Positions 1 through 10,074 are shown, counted from the first letter of the stretch. The stretch is 34,109 nucleotides of DNA from Thermosynechococcus sp. M46_R2017_013 (GCA_015296025.1 DVDZ01000210.1:1-34109); one strand, 5' to 3'. Numbers and translations are program-made. The notes: generated from the letters alone by a model not told the origin.

Positions 1-16
1 CAACTTTTTTTCGCCA

Positions 17-1963
17 GTGCGGCTGCAGCCAATGGGGGCTGCCCTGAAAACGGTAGCAGTGGCAATGGCAACTGTAGCAATTGCCGTCGGTTCTTTAGGT
101 CCTAGCCGTGGTCAAGAAGCCCCCACGCCCCCTGAAAACCAACCTGCGGAAACTCCTCCGGCACCTCCTCCTGTGAGTCAGCCCCCCGCCGACGAACCCC
201 AAGTGCTGATTGCTGAAGTGGTGGTTGAAGGAGCTACTCCTGAACTGGAGCAACTGGTGTATCAGGTCATTAGCACTCGACCCGGCAGTACCACCACTCG
301 CACGCAACTGCAACAGGATACCAACGCCATCTTTGCCACGGGCTTTTTTGCCGATGTCAATGCTGTTCCCAGCGATACTCCCCTTGGTGTGCGAATTACA
401 TTTGTCGTACGTCCCTATCCGGTACTGCGAGCTGTTCAAGTGGCTGGCAACCAAGTCCTCAGCCAAGAAAAAGTCAATGAGATCTTTGCACCACAAATTG
501 GTCGGAGGCTGAACTTGCGAGAGCTACAGTCCGGCATTGAGAAAATCAATACATTTTATAAAGAGAATGGCTACATCTTGGGGCAAGTGGTCGGTACCCC
601 CCAAGTAGATCCCGATGGGGTCGTGACATTGCAGGTGGCTGAGGGGGTTGTTGAACAGGTCACCTATCGCTTTCTCAATAAAGATGGGGAATCAACAAAA
701 CAGCGTACCCGTGACTTTGTCATTAGCCGTGAAATGGACACGCAACCCGGTGTTGTTCTCAACCAAAATACCGTGCAAGCAGATTTGCGCCGCCTCTTTG
801 AATTGGGGCTATTTGAGGATGTACAAGTTGCCCTTGAACCGGGTCAAGATCCGCGCAAAGTGAATTTGATTCTCAATATTAAAGAGCGCAATACCGGCAG
901 TATTTCCGCTGGGGCGGGTTATAGTTCTGCCTCAGGTCTGTTTGGGACAGTGGCATTCCAGCAAAATAACCTCTTTGGCCGCAACTGGAAATTTAGTGTT
1001 GAAGCCCAAGGAGGAACTGAAGGGGAATTTCTCTTTGACATTAACTTTACCGATCCTTGGATTAAAGGAGATCCCTACCGCACTTCCTATACCGTCAGTG
1101 CCTTTAACCGCTTAAATGTGCCGTTCACCTTTAGTAATGGTCCAATCAATGTGCCCTTAGCCAATGGCGATTTGCCCCGCATTAACCGTTTGGGATCTGC
1201 AATCTTCTTTACCCGTCCATTTACCAAGGATCGGGATTTGATTCGCACCGCTTGGACCGGTTCCCTTGGTCTGCAATATCAGCGGGTGATATCCATGGAT
1301 GGCTCCTTTAATCAAACAGCCACAGATATTCAGGGCAACTGTTTGACCTTTCCAGAGAATGGTGTGTGCCGGGGTTTCAATGACCTGTTTACGGTACAGG
1401 CAGCGATTCTGCGAGACTTGCGCAATGATCCTTTACGTCCAACCAGTGGCCAAGTGATTCGTTTGGGGGTGGATCAATCGATTCCCATTGGAGCGGGGAG
1501 CATTTTATTCAACCGAGTGCGCGGAAGTTACAGCTTCTATATCCCGGTGAAGTTTCTGCGGATTGAGGGGCCGCAAACCTTTGCCTTCAATATCCAAGCG
1601 GGCAACATTTTTGGCGATTTGCCCCCCTATGAAGCTTTTACGATTGGGGGGGCTAACTCGGTGCGCGGTTGGGAAGAAGGGGCAATCGGCTCCGGGCGCG
1701 CGTTTGTTCAAGGAACGGTTGAGTATCGCTTCCCGATTTTTAACATCGTTGGCGGGGCGCTTTTTGTGGATGGGGCGAGTTTGCTCGGTACCCAACGCAG
1801 TGTTCCCGGTCAGCCAGGGATTGTGCGTGGTAAACCTGGAGAAGGTTTAGGCTATGGCGCAGGGCTGCGGGTGAATACGCCCTTGGGGAATATCCGCATT
1901 GACTTTGGCTGGAACAATGAAGGGGGCAGCGCTTTCAGCTTTGGCATTGGTGAACGCTTTTAG
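17..1963 (+). CDS. Omp85/BamA-family outer membrane assembly protein (POTRA repeats plus C-terminal beta-barrel); 5' end may lie outside the window
   Basis: 648-aa ORF with signal-like N-terminus, Pro-rich linker, POTRA-like segments, barrel motifs such as FTIGGANSVRGWEEG and a C-terminal Phe. Frame is open back to the window start; annotated start is GTG. Confidence 0.9.
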   Translation: MRLQPMGAALKTVAVAMATVAIAVGSLGPSRGQEAPTPPENQPAETPPAPPPVSQPPADEPQVLIAEVVVEGATPELEQLVYQVISTRPGSTTTRTQLQQDTNAIFATGFFADVNAVPSDTPLGVRITFVVRPYPVLRAVQVAGNQVLSQEKVNEIFAPQIGRRLNLRELQSGIEKINTFYKENGYILGQVVGTPQVDPDGVVTLQVAEGVVEQVTYRFLNKDGESTKQRTRDFVISREMDTQPGVVLNQNTVQADLRRLFELGLFEDVQVALEPGQDPRKVNLILNIKERNTGSISAGAGYSSASGLFGTVAFQQNNLFGRNWKFSVEAQGGTEGEFLFDINFTDPWIKGDPYRTSYTVSAFNRLNVPFTFSNGPINVPLANGDLPRINRLGSAIFFTRPFTKDRDLIRTAWTGSLGLQYQRVISMDGSFNQTATDIQGNCLTFPENGVCRGFNDLFTVQAAILRDLRNDPLRPTSGQVIRLGVDQSIPIGAGSILFNRVRGSYSFYIPVKFLRIEGPQTFAFNIQAGNIFGDLPPYEAFTIGGANSVRGWEEGAIGSGRAFVQGTVEYRFPIFNIVGGALFVDGASLLGTQRSVPGQPGIVRGKPGEGLGYGAGLRVNTPLGNIRIDFGWNNEGGSAFSFGIGERF

Positions 1964-1974
1964 GAGAAAGTTGA

Positions 1975-2832
1975 ATGATCACAGCCTCTGTAGCAACCCC
2001 ATTGGCGGCGGCAACTCAACAGACTCTTGGAGGGGTTGCCCAATGGTCAGGGGTCGGCTTGCATTCAGGTCAACCGGTTGAGGTTACCCTGCGGCCAGCA
2101 CCCGTCAATACAGGACGCCAGTTTGTGCGCCTTGATTTAGAAGGACAGCCCGTAATTCCAGCTCAGATTGAGGCGGTAAAATCCACTCAGTTGGCTACAG
2201 AGTTAGTTGCTCATGGTGCCAGTGTGCGCACGGTTGAACATCTTCTAGCAGCGCTAGCGATCGCGGGTATTGATAATGTCACGATTGAGATAACAGGTGC
2301 TGAAGTACCGATTCTCGATGGTTCAGCGCAGTCTTGGTTAGACGGTATTCAAAGGGTAGGTATTGTCCCTCAGGAGGTTCCCCGGCCGGCAGTCACCTTG
2401 AGCGAGCCTATCACTGTTTATGAAGGAGAAGCCTTTGTCAGTGCCATTCCTGCTCCTGAGCTGCGTCTTACCTACGGCATTGACTTTCCCTATACAGCCA
2501 TTGGTCGGCAGTGGTGTAGCTTTATCCCTTCCGAGCTAGCGGCGGCCGTTGCACCCGCCCGCACGTTTGGTCTTGCTGAACAGGTGGAGTATCTCCGCAG
2601 CCAAGGTCTAATTCAGGGGGGCAGTTTAGAGAATGCCCTTGTGTGCAGCAAGAGTGGCTGGGTGAACCCACCGTTGCGCTTTGCTGATGAACCAGTACGC
2701 CATAAGTTACTGGATCTCTGGGGAGATTTAGCCTTGCTAGGAACGCCCCCCATTGCCCACTATGTAGCCTATCGGGCTAGCCATCATCTGCATACCCAGT
2801 TGGCACAGGCGATCGCCCGCCAAATGGTTTAG
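1975..2832 (+). CDS. lpxC: UDP-3-O-acyl-N-acetylglucosamine deacetylase
   Basis: 285 aa with LpxC motifs [22 protein letters not shown] and [11 protein letters not shown]. Confidence 0.95.
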   Translation: MITASVATPLAAATQQTLGGVAQWSGVGLHSGQPVEVTLRPAPVNTGRQFVRLDLEGQPVIPAQIEAVKSTQLATELVAHGASVRTVEHLLAALAIAGIDNVTIEITGAEVPILDGSAQSWLDGIQRVGIVPQEVPRPAVTLSEPITVYEGEAFVSAIPAPELRLTYGIDFPYTAIGRQWCSFIPSELAAAVAPARTFGLAEQVEYLRSQGLIQGGSLENALVCSKSGWVNPPLRFADEPVRHKLLDLWGDLALLGTPPIAHYVAYRASHHLHTQLAQAIARQMV

Positions 2833-2839
2833 CAGATCG

Positions 2840-2859
2840 GCGGGAAGCCCCGCGCTTTT
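2840..2859 (+). terminator. Weak intrinsic terminator-like hairpin after lpxC
   Basis: GCGGG (2840-2844), AAGC loop, CCCGC (2849-2853), then GCTTTT. Confidence 0.35.
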
Positions 2860-2890
2860 CCGAATAGGGCTTAGGCTCTAGCGGCAAGGC

Positions 2891-2937
2891 GGAGTGCTAA
2901 TTTGCGGCGAGCGATCGCCTGAGGGCAAATCCACTCC
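2891..2937. repeat. Imperfect inverted repeat centred on a HIP1 octamer
   Basis: GGAGTG/CACTCC (2891-2896, 2932-2937) and ATTTGC/GCAAAT (2900-2905, 2925-2930) flank GCGATCGC (2911-2918). Confidence 0.7.
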
Positions 2938-3090
2938 TTCCTGACTGTTGACTCCAGCAATGCCACCAAAGTTGCACTCCTAGAGCTAGAACAAATAACT
3001 ACTAGCCCTAGGGTAGCGATCCATCCACAATTGCAGGTTGCCCCTTAGACTACATTTTCAATTTCAAGTAGACTTGAAGCACCAAGGCAA

Positions 3091-3894
3091 TCAACCAAAA
3101 CGGCCACTGACGTAATCCGCTGTTTTCTGCTCTACTGGCTTGGTGAAGATAGACATCGTGTCGTTGAACTCTACCAATTCCCCAAGATACATAAATGCAG
3201 TAAATTGGGATACCCGAATGGCCTGTTGCATGTTGTGGGTAACAATCAGGATCGTCACCTGATCCTTCAGTTCTACAATTAAGTTTTCAATGTTAACAGT
3301 GGCAATGGGGTCCAGCGCCGACGTTGGCTCATCAAACAGGATAATTTTTGGATCGGTAGCAAGGGCACGGGCAATACACAGGCGCTGCTGCTGTCCCCCT
3401 GAGAGTGAAGTTCCCGGTTCTTTTAACCGATCTTTGACTTCATCCCAGAGAGCAGCATTGCGCAGGGATCGCTCCATCACTTCATCCAGAATTGCTTTAT
3501 CCTTGATACCCCGTACCCGAAGGCCATAGACAATATTTTCATAAATTGACTTAGGAAAGGGATTGGGTTTTTGGAAAACCATGCCGATTTGCATCCGCAC
3601 TTCAATTGGATCCATTTCCAATAGGTTGCGCGGCTGATCTGCCCCTAGCAAAATTTGCCCCTCATAGCGGTTTCCCGGATAGAGGTCGTGCATACGATTA
3701 AAACAGCGAAGTAGGGTGGTTTTACCGCAACCTGAAGGACCAATTAGAGCCGTGACTTTTTTTTCATAAATCGGCATGTTGATATTTTTAAGGGCGTGGT
3801 TGTGACCATAGTAAAAGTTTAAGTCCCGCACTTCAGCTAGTTTTTTAAGCGGCTCTTGTTGAGTAACCACAGCTCCCTCTGTAGGCTTAACCAT
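3091..3894 (-). CDS. pstB: Phosphate ABC transporter ATP-binding protein
   Basis: Walker [10 protein letters not shown], signature [15 protein letters not shown], Walker [14 protein letters not shown]; follows pstA. Confidence 0.96.
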   Translation of the reverse strand: MVKPTEGAVVTQQEPLKKLAEVRDLNFYYGHNHALKNINMPIYEKKVTALIGPSGCGKTTLLRCFNRMHDLYPGNRYEGQILLGADQPRNLLEMDPIEVRMQIGMVFQKPNPFPKSIYENIVYGLRVRGIKDKAILDEVMERSLRNAALWDEVKDRLKEPGTSLSGGQQQRLCIARALATDPKIILFDEPTSALDPIATVNIENLIVELKDQVTILIVTHNMQQAIRVSQFTAFMYLGELVEFNDTMSIFTKPVEQKTADYVSGRFG

Positions 3895-3921
3895 TGTGAA
3901 TACGTCCCAAAATGCAACTTC

Positions 3922-4881
3922 CTAGAACTTGATACTCTTCCTAAAACGATAGCGCAAATAGATGGCGATTGAGTTCACTAGTAGTGTCAGCACCAAAAGT
4001 ACAACACCAGCTGCTGCAGAATTGATCTGAAAGGCTTCCTGGGGGCGTGAAACCCAGTTAAACATTTGAATGGGCAACACAGTGAAAGGAGACCATAGCC
4101 AATTGAAAGAAATGAAGGGCGGTTCTGCCTTGATTGGTGCATCGGGCAAAAAGGTAATAAATGTTAAAGCACCAATTGTAACCAGGGGAGCAGTTTCGCC
4201 AAGGGCACGGGAAACCCCTACAATAATGCCAGTGAGTATCCCCCCCATTGAGTAGGGTAAGACGTGGTCAAAAATAGTTTGCCACCGACTGGCTCCTACT
4301 GAATAGGCGCCCTCGCGAATGCCTATAGGAATAGCGCGCAAAGACTCACGGGTAGTTACAATCACTACCGGCAAAATCAACAACGCCAGCGTACAACCAG
4401 CAGTGAGAATACTCTCGCCCCAATTGAGGATATAAACAAAGAAACCCAGCGCCAAAAGACCGTAAATAATTGAAGGAACCCCTGCCAAGTTGGTAATGTT
4501 GATCTCAATGAAATCTAAAAGCCAGTTTTTAGGAGCGTATTCCTCTAGATAAATGCCAGCGCCAATGCCAAGAGGAACAGCGACCACAATGGTTACTAAA
4601 ATAACCAATAGACTCCCCACCCATGCTGTGAGAATGCCCGCTTCCTCTGGATCACTACTGGGAGGAGACGATAGAAATTTTGGGAGAAAGTTTGGGTTCA
4701 GCAGTGGCCAGCCGCGAATCAGCAGATCAGCAACTAGAACCACTAGCGTTAAAAGGGCAACCAATAGGGAAAACCAACCAAGCAAAATAAAAATCTGTTC
4801 CCAACGTTTTCGCTGCTGAATTGACTCAGCAATAGCAACTGGGTTGTGGAGAACAGCTACTAGCTTTGGGTTGTGTACCAT
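3922..4881 (-). CDS. pstA: Phosphate ABC transporter permease PstA
   Basis: 319-aa multi-TM permease with EYAPKNWLLDFIEINITNLAGVPSIIYG and SRALGETAPL motifs; in pst operon. Confidence 0.95.
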   Translation of the reverse strand: MVHNPKLVAVLHNPVAIAESIQQRKRWEQIFILLGWFSLLVALLTLVVLVADLLIRGWPLLNPNFLPKFLSSPPSSDPEEAGILTAWVGSLLVILVTIVVAVPLGIGAGIYLEEYAPKNWLLDFIEINITNLAGVPSIIYGLLALGFFVYILNWGESILTAGCTLALLILPVVIVTTRESLRAIPIGIREGAYSVGASRWQTIFDHVLPYSMGGILTGIIVGVSRALGETAPLVTIGALTFITFLPDAPIKAEPPFISFNWLWSPFTVLPIQMFNWVSRPQEAFQINSAAAGVVLLVLTLLVNSIAIYLRYRFRKSIKF

Positions 4882-5894
4882 CAGTAAACCTCACGATAAC
4901 GCCGACTGAGGAAGTATCCAAGTACATTCATGAACAAGGTCGCTAAGAAGAGCATGATCCCTGCAGCAAAAATAGACTGGTACTCCAAAGAGCCGTGGGG
5001 TAAATCCCCTAAGCTGACAGAGACGATAAAGGCCGTTGTGGTTGCTGCTCCTTCCAAGGGGTTAAAAGTAAATTTTGGTTGCAAACCAGCAGCAACCGCC
5101 ACAATCATTGTCTCACCCACTGCCCGCGAAAAACCCAGAATGTAGGCAGCAACGATGCCAGAAACAGCGGCTGGAATAAGAACACTGAGTGCGGTTTGAA
5201 TGCGAGTAGCTCCCATAGCATAAGAGCCTTCCCGCAACTCTAGTGGCACTGCTTGAAGGGCATCTTCCACCAGACTGCAGATATAGGGAAGAACCATAAG
5301 GCCTACTGAAATCCCTGCCCCCAGCATGTTGAATCCGGGGAGTTGAAAGTAATCCCACTCCTCCCTGCCGGGGAAGAGGAACTGTTGTACCCCCAAAATG
5401 ATTTTTTGCAACACTGGAGTAATCACCAGGAGAGCAAAGTAGCCATAGACAACCGTAGGAATGCCCGCCAAGATTTCCAGTATGGGCTTGAGAACCTCTC
5501 GCACTTTTGCTGGTGCAAACTCACTGAGGTAGATAGCGGCAATTGTCCCCAAGGGCACAGCAACAAAAAGAGCAACAAAGCAGGTAGTCAGTGTTCCAGA
5601 CAGCAGAGGCAAAATACCAATTCCCAGCGGCTCGATCAACGGGGACCAGTCGGTGCCCGTGAAGAACTCTAGCAGTGCCTGCCAGAGGGACATCTGATCT
5701 AGCTCTATGACCTTTTCAAAGAAGATTACTGTTTCCGAGAAGAGAATATAGATAATGACAAGTGTGATCAAAACAGAGGAAATGGCTGCCAGAAATAAAA
5801 CGCTGGCAATGATTCGTTCACGCCAGATTCGCGCTGTGCGCGAAGGCAGGACAAGGGGAAGATTTGTCTTGATTGAAGAAGAACCTTCTGCCAT
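4881..5894 (-). CDS. pstC: Phosphate ABC transporter permease PstC
   Basis: 337 aa; LSEFAPAKVREVLKPILEILAGIPTVVYGYFAL and SRAVGETMIV motifs; stop overlaps pstA start. Confidence 0.95.
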   Translation of the reverse strand: MAEGSSSIKTNLPLVLPSRTARIWRERIIASVLFLAAISSVLITLVIIYILFSETVIFFEKVIELDQMSLWQALLEFFTGTDWSPLIEPLGIGILPLLSGTLTTCFVALFVAVPLGTIAAIYLSEFAPAKVREVLKPILEILAGIPTVVYGYFALLVITPVLQKIILGVQQFLFPGREEWDYFQLPGFNMLGAGISVGLMVLPYICSLVEDALQAVPLELREGSYAMGATRIQTALSVLIPAAVSGIVAAYILGFSRAVGETMIVAVAAGLQPKFTFNPLEGAATTTAFIVSVSLGDLPHGSLEYQSIFAAGIMLFLATLFMNVLGYFLSRRYREVY

Positions 5895-5932
5895 AGAAGC
5901 TGTTCCAAGCTCACTCTTTTAGACGACTAGAA

Positions 5933-5970
5933 AACAGGGTGCTGGCCGCTACCTGACCGAACACCCTGTT
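5933..5970 (-). terminator. Intercistronic hairpin between pstS and pstC (attenuator or 3'-stabiliser candidate)
   Basis: Perfect 9-bp inverted repeat AACAGGGTG (5933-5941)/CACCCTGTT (5962-5970), 20-nt loop, followed on the minus strand by a short T stretch. Confidence 0.65.
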
Positions 5971-5993
5971 CGGCATAGCAAAACTCTGCCTCC

Positions 5994-7010
5994 TTACTGA
6001 AGACCGCGCTTTATCAGATCATCCAGCTTCAGACCAATGGCTTCTTTGCCGCCAAAGGCAGTACCCACTTGGTTTTTATCAAACTTGGCCAAGATTGCTT
6101 TGTAGGCACTGCTGGGCAGGGGCACATATTTTGCTTTTTTGACGATTGCTGGGCCATTGCTGAGGTAATAGGTAACAAATTGCCGCACTTCTGGCCGCTT
6201 CGCAGAGTTGGCGTTGACGTAGATAAAGATGGGGCGCGACAGCGGCTGATAGGTACCGTTAAGAACGGTTTTATCCGAGGGCATAACCGGACCTTTGCCG
6301 TTATCAATCGCTACCGCTTTAAGTTTGTTTTTGTTCTCTACATAGTAGGCATAACCAAAGTAGCCAAGAGCACCGCGATCGCGAGTAACTCCCTGCACGA
6401 GGACGTTGTCATCCTCACTGGCGGTGTAGTCTTTACGGCTAGCTTTAGCTTTACCGTTGATAGCTTCTGTAAAGTAGTCAAAGGTACCGGAGTCTGCACC
6501 TGGGCCAAAAAGTTTTAAGGGTAAATTGGGAAAGCCACTCCGAACTTGGCTCCAGTTATTGATCTTGGAATCAGGTTCCCACATTTTCTTTAGCTCTTCA
6601 ACAGTGAGGGATTTGGCCCAACTGTTCTGAGGGTTGATCACCACTGTCATGGCGTCATAGGCGACAGGCAACTCGATGTATTGAATGTTATTTTTCTTAC
6701 ATTCCTCAATTTCTTTGGCCAAGATCGGACGAGAGGCATTGGAAATGTCGGTTTCACCGCGGCAGAACTTCTTAAAACCACCGCCTGTCCCTGAAATACC
6801 GACAGTGACGCGAATTTTACCGCCTTGTTGCTTTTGAAATTGTTCGGCGGCCGCTTCAGTTACAGGATAAACGGTGCTGGAGCCATCAATCCGAATAACC
6901 GGTGCACTTTGTTGAGAAAAAGCAGCAGGAACTACAGTGCTGGAGATGGCTGCAATGGCAGCGACCATCCCTAGTCGGGCAATGTTCTTGGCTGAAATAG
7001 ACATAGTCAT
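5994..7010 (-). CDS. pstS: Phosphate-binding periplasmic protein PstS (likely start 7010; ORF extends to 7103)
   Basis: Secreted protein with [44 protein letters not shown] and SGTFDYF motifs. Confidence 0.94.
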   Translation of the reverse strand: MTMSISAKNIARLGMVAAIAAISSTVVPAAFSQQSAPVIRIDGSSTVYPVTEAAAEQFQKQQGGKIRVTVGISGTGGGFKKFCRGETDISNASRPILAKEIEECKKNNIQYIELPVAYDAMTVVINPQNSWAKSLTVEELKKMWEPDSKINNWSQVRSGFPNLPLKLFGPGADSGTFDYFTEAINGKAKASRKDYTASEDDNVLVQGVTRDRGALGYFGYAYYVENKNKLKAVAIDNGKGPVMPSDKTVLNGTYQPLSRPIFIYVNANSAKRPEVRQFVTYYLSNGPAIVKKAKYVPLPSSAYKAILAKFDKNQVGTAFGGKEAIGLKLDDLIKRGLQ

Positions 7011-7138
7011 GTTTCCTAGCGGAGTAAACAACGTTTTGTCAATGCTACGGACATCAATGGTGGAACGGTTGCATAGGAAATAAGGGCAAACCGACAGAAC
7101 CACCCTCCACCTACAATAAACAAACCTTCAAAAAACTG

Positions 7139-7168
7139 AGGTTAAGAGAAGGCAAAGATTTGGTTAAA
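7139..7168 (-). promoter_or_regulatory. Pho box upstream of pstS
   Basis: Minus strand: TTTAACCA-(3)-CTTTGCCT-(3)-CTTAACCT. Plus-strand positions 7161-7168, 7150-7157, 7139-7146, exact 11-bp period. Confidence 0.8.
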
Positions 7169-7264
7169 AACGCTACTAAAAGTCAGAAATCAGAGATATT
7201 TCAAGAGGGATCAGTGTCCCCTCTAAGACCACCTTGCTAACCACCTTACCAATGAGGAGTAACA

Positions 7265-8155
7265 GTGATGCAGCAATTGACGGCAAAAACTTATCAGTGG
7301 CAGGGACTGACCTGTCATTATTGGCTTACTGGGGCAGGTGGGAAAACCCCGCTTCTTTTCATTCATCCTGTAGGCGTTGGTTTGTCGGGTTTATTTTGGG
7401 ATCGCTGTGTTGGCCATTGGCAGACGTTGGCGCAAAGCTACTTGTTCTATATCCCAGACTTGTTGGGATGTGGCCAGAGCAGCTTGCCCCACTTAGCTTA
7501 TTATCCCGAAGATTGGGCAGCACAGTTACAGTTTCTCATCGAATCTGAAATAGCTCAAGGGGTGGTACTAGTGGTACAGGGGGCTGTGTTGCCAGTGGCT
7601 TTGGAATTAGTGCGCCTTGCTCCGCAAAAGGTAAAAGCGCTAATTCTCAGTGGTCCACCTACGGGAAGCTTGATTTCGCAGAATACCGGTGCCCTTTGGC
7701 AACGGCTGCGTTGGCGTCTTTTTGATTCGCCCTTGGGATGGGCATTCTATCAATACGCGCGCCAAGAGAGGTTTCTGCGGCGATTTTCTGTCAAGCAACT
7801 CTTTGCAAAACCGCAAGCGGTGGATCGGCAATGGTTGGAAATGCTCACTCAAGGCGCTGCCAATTTAGAGACTCGCCATGCTGTGTATTCCTTCCTTGCA
7901 GGTTTTTGGCGACGGGATTACCGCCCCATCCTCCAAACTGTTGCTCAGCCGGTGCTGGTGGTAATGGGCGATCAAGCCTCTAGTATCAGTCGCCAAGGAA
8001 CAGCTGAGTCTCCCCAAGAGCGACTGGCCTTTTACACGGAACTCTTGCCCAATGCAGCGGGGGTGATTATTCCAGGGCGCAATGTCCTCCCCTACGAATC
8101 TACGGCTGCGTTTGTTGATGTCTGTCAGCAATTTTTAATAGCGCACAGTCTTTAA
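7265..8155 (+). CDS. Alpha/beta-hydrolase fold protein
   Basis: 296 aa; FIHPVGVGLSG oxyanion-hole region, DLLGCGQS and QPVLVVMGDQ hydrolase-like segments. Confidence 0.8.
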   Translation: MMQQLTAKTYQWQGLTCHYWLTGAGGKTPLLFIHPVGVGLSGLFWDRCVGHWQTLAQSYLFYIPDLLGCGQSSLPHLAYYPEDWAAQLQFLIESEIAQGVVLVVQGAVLPVALELVRLAPQKVKALILSGPPTGSLISQNTGALWQRLRWRLFDSPLGWAFYQYARQERFLRRFSVKQLFAKPQAVDRQWLEMLTQGAANLETRHAVYSFLAGFWRRDYRPILQTVAQPVLVVMGDQASSISRQGTAESPQERLAFYTELLPNAAGVIIPGRNVLPYESTAAFVDVCQQFLIAHSL

Positions 8156-8943
8156 AGCCAACCCCGTAACTTGTAGATAAGGAGCCCTTGATATTCCCGC
8201 AGAACATCCGTTGTAAGTTTGATATTAGATGCAGTGGGAATGAGGCTTAAAAGTACATTTTGCCAAGTGAAAGAGCGGGCAACTGAGGGCCAGCGATAGT
8301 CAGTGGGCACAGGAATGACCTTTAGTCCCAAGTGTCGAAAAATGGCAACAGCCCGTGGCATGTGGTAGGCGGAAGTTACTAGGAGGAGGTCTCCTTGAAT
8401 CTGATGGGCTTCAATCAGTGCTTTGACGTTGCGCGCGTTTTCATAGGTATTCAAGGAGGTTGTGTCTAACAAAATGTTCTCTTTGGGAATGCCACAGACT
8501 TGGGCAATCTCCGCCATATCTGCTGCTTCTGAGCGCTGGAATATTTCCCCTAGCCAAGGAATGCGGCCGCCACTGAGGATTAGATAGGGAGCATAGCCCT
8601 GCTGAAAGAGGTGGATACCGTAGAGAAGGCGATCGCCCCCTTCTGTGACCTCTACCCAAGGACGGGGTTTCTGTTGCGGTACAATGACACCGCCTAACAC
8701 CACAATCGCTGTCCCGTGGGGGATGGGCTTTGGCGGCAAATATTGCTCTTCCAAAGAGCGCAGGAGCGCTACAGTAACATAGTCATTGCCACTGAGAAGC
8801 AGTAAAGTCAGGGCAGTAACTAAGGCGATTGCCGCCTGTTTAGGCGCTCGCCAGAAACGGAAAAGGGCAAACAGAAGTGCCCAGCACGCTAAGGAAAGGG
8901 GATAAAACAGGGGGGGGAAAAGTTTGGCGAGGAGCAAATCCAT
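8152..8943 (-). CDS. YdcF/ElyC/SanA-like DUF218 family membrane protein
   Basis: N-terminal TM helices then AIVVLGGVI, LILSGGR, NTYENARNVK and LLVTSAYHMPRAVAIF, all DUF218 motifs. Confidence 0.88.
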   Translation of the reverse strand: MDLLLAKLFPPLFYPLSLACWALLFALFRFWRAPKQAAIALVTALTLLLLSGNDYVTVALLRSLEEQYLPPKPIPHGTAIVVLGGVIVPQQKPRPWVEVTEGGDRLLYGIHLFQQGYAPYLILSGGRIPWLGEIFQRSEAADMAEIAQVCGIPKENILLDTTSLNTYENARNVKALIEAHQIQGDLLLVTSAYHMPRAVAIFRHLGLKVIPVPTDYRWPSVARSFTWQNVLLSLIPTASNIKLTTDVLREYQGLLIYKLRGWL

Positions 8944-9675
8944 TAACGCCGCCGCTCCATTTGAATGCGATAGCGATCCTTTTTGGTTTTTTGAATCTCT
9001 TGAACTAAGAGTCGCCCCCTCCCCCGAATAGCCACTAGATCATTGACCTTAAGAAGATGACGCGGTTGTTGCACAATTTGCCAATTGACCCGCACCAGTC
9101 CCTGGCTAATCCACTCGCTCATTTTGCTGCGGGAGACACCAAAGCCAGCAGAGGCAACGGCATCTAGGCGCAATGATGCTTCCACCGTGCTGAAGGACTT
9201 TACTTGAGGCGGAGCAACGGCCAGCTCTGACCAGGGGCAGGATGCAACGGTGACGGGTACGGTTCGCACTTGCTTTAACCCCTCTTGTAAGGTAGGGACT
9301 TTCTCGGGAATGAGAATTACCTGTGCTCCCCGCTCCCCAAGGAGAATGACATCCCCATAGTCGCCCTCCTCGAGGCCAGCGGTGGCGATCGCTTGCTCAA
9401 AATCGCTGTAGGTGGCGGGATCAAAAAGAAAGTTGCCTGTGATTCGCACCAAGGCAAGGGGGGGGGCGCTGCTCCTCAAGATTGAGTTCCCGGGGGGCGA
9501 TCGCCAGTCGGCCGCGTTCTGCCTGAGGGTAGCCACCCCAGGCTAGACCCTGGACATCTACCCGCTGCTCAAGGGTGCTGAGTGCCTGCACCAGGCGATC
9601 TGGGGACAAAAAGGGTGTATGCACCACTGACCAAGTTTTAACGGCTCTATCAAGGGCTGTCCCTAAATCAAACAT
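8943..9675 (-). pseudogene. YlmH-like / photosystem II S4-domain protein split by a frameshift at a G9 tract
   Basis: 84-aa ORF (9421-9675) and 197-aa ORF (8943-9536) read as one protein if one base is removed from the G run at 9458-9466 (EEQRPP|LALVRITGNFLFDP). S4 RNA-binding segment near the C-terminus (SKMSEWISQGLVRVNW). Confidence 0.75.
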
Positions 9676-10074
9676 TTAGGCCTCAAGAAATTCCGGCAGT
9701 TCCAGCCACTGAGCTAAGTAGGCTCTCACCTGTTGGCAAAATTGGGGGCGATCGCCAAATTTCTCGGTGCGGATTGTTTTGCGCTGGGCATCCAATGTCC
9801 AGCCATAGTCACTACTAAGACGGATTTTGCCCTGCCAGTCGGCAATTGAAAGCATTAGCTGTGGAGCAGGGCTATTGTCCACCCCCTTGACACGAAAGAC
9901 ATAGTTAAAGGTGTTTTGCTTGGCGGCGGCAACAGTGGAGGCTTGACCAAACCGCTCCTTTAAGCGCGATCGCACCCGCTCTACCAATGCCGCATCTCCC
10001 AAATCTTCTAGGGTGCGCATGGCCAATGTAAGGGCAAAATAAAACTCCTCAACAGGAATAAACTCCAGTTCCAT
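9676..10074 (-). CDS. Conserved cyanobacterial hypothetical protein (likely start 10074; ORF to 10086)
   Basis: Intact ORF immediately upstream of the ylmH-like gene, same strand; no family recognised. Confidence 0.7.
   Translation of the reverse strand: MELEFIPVEEFYFALTLAMRTLEDLGDAALVERVRSRLKERFGQASTVAAAKQNTFNYVFRVKGVDNSPAPQLMLSIADWQGKIRLSSDYGWTLDAQRKTIRTEKFGDRPQFCQQVRAYLAQWLELPEFLEA

Noticed and set aside
6069-6518. 149-aa plus-strand ORF inside pstS
   Set aside because: Antisense to pstS, no recognisable motifs.
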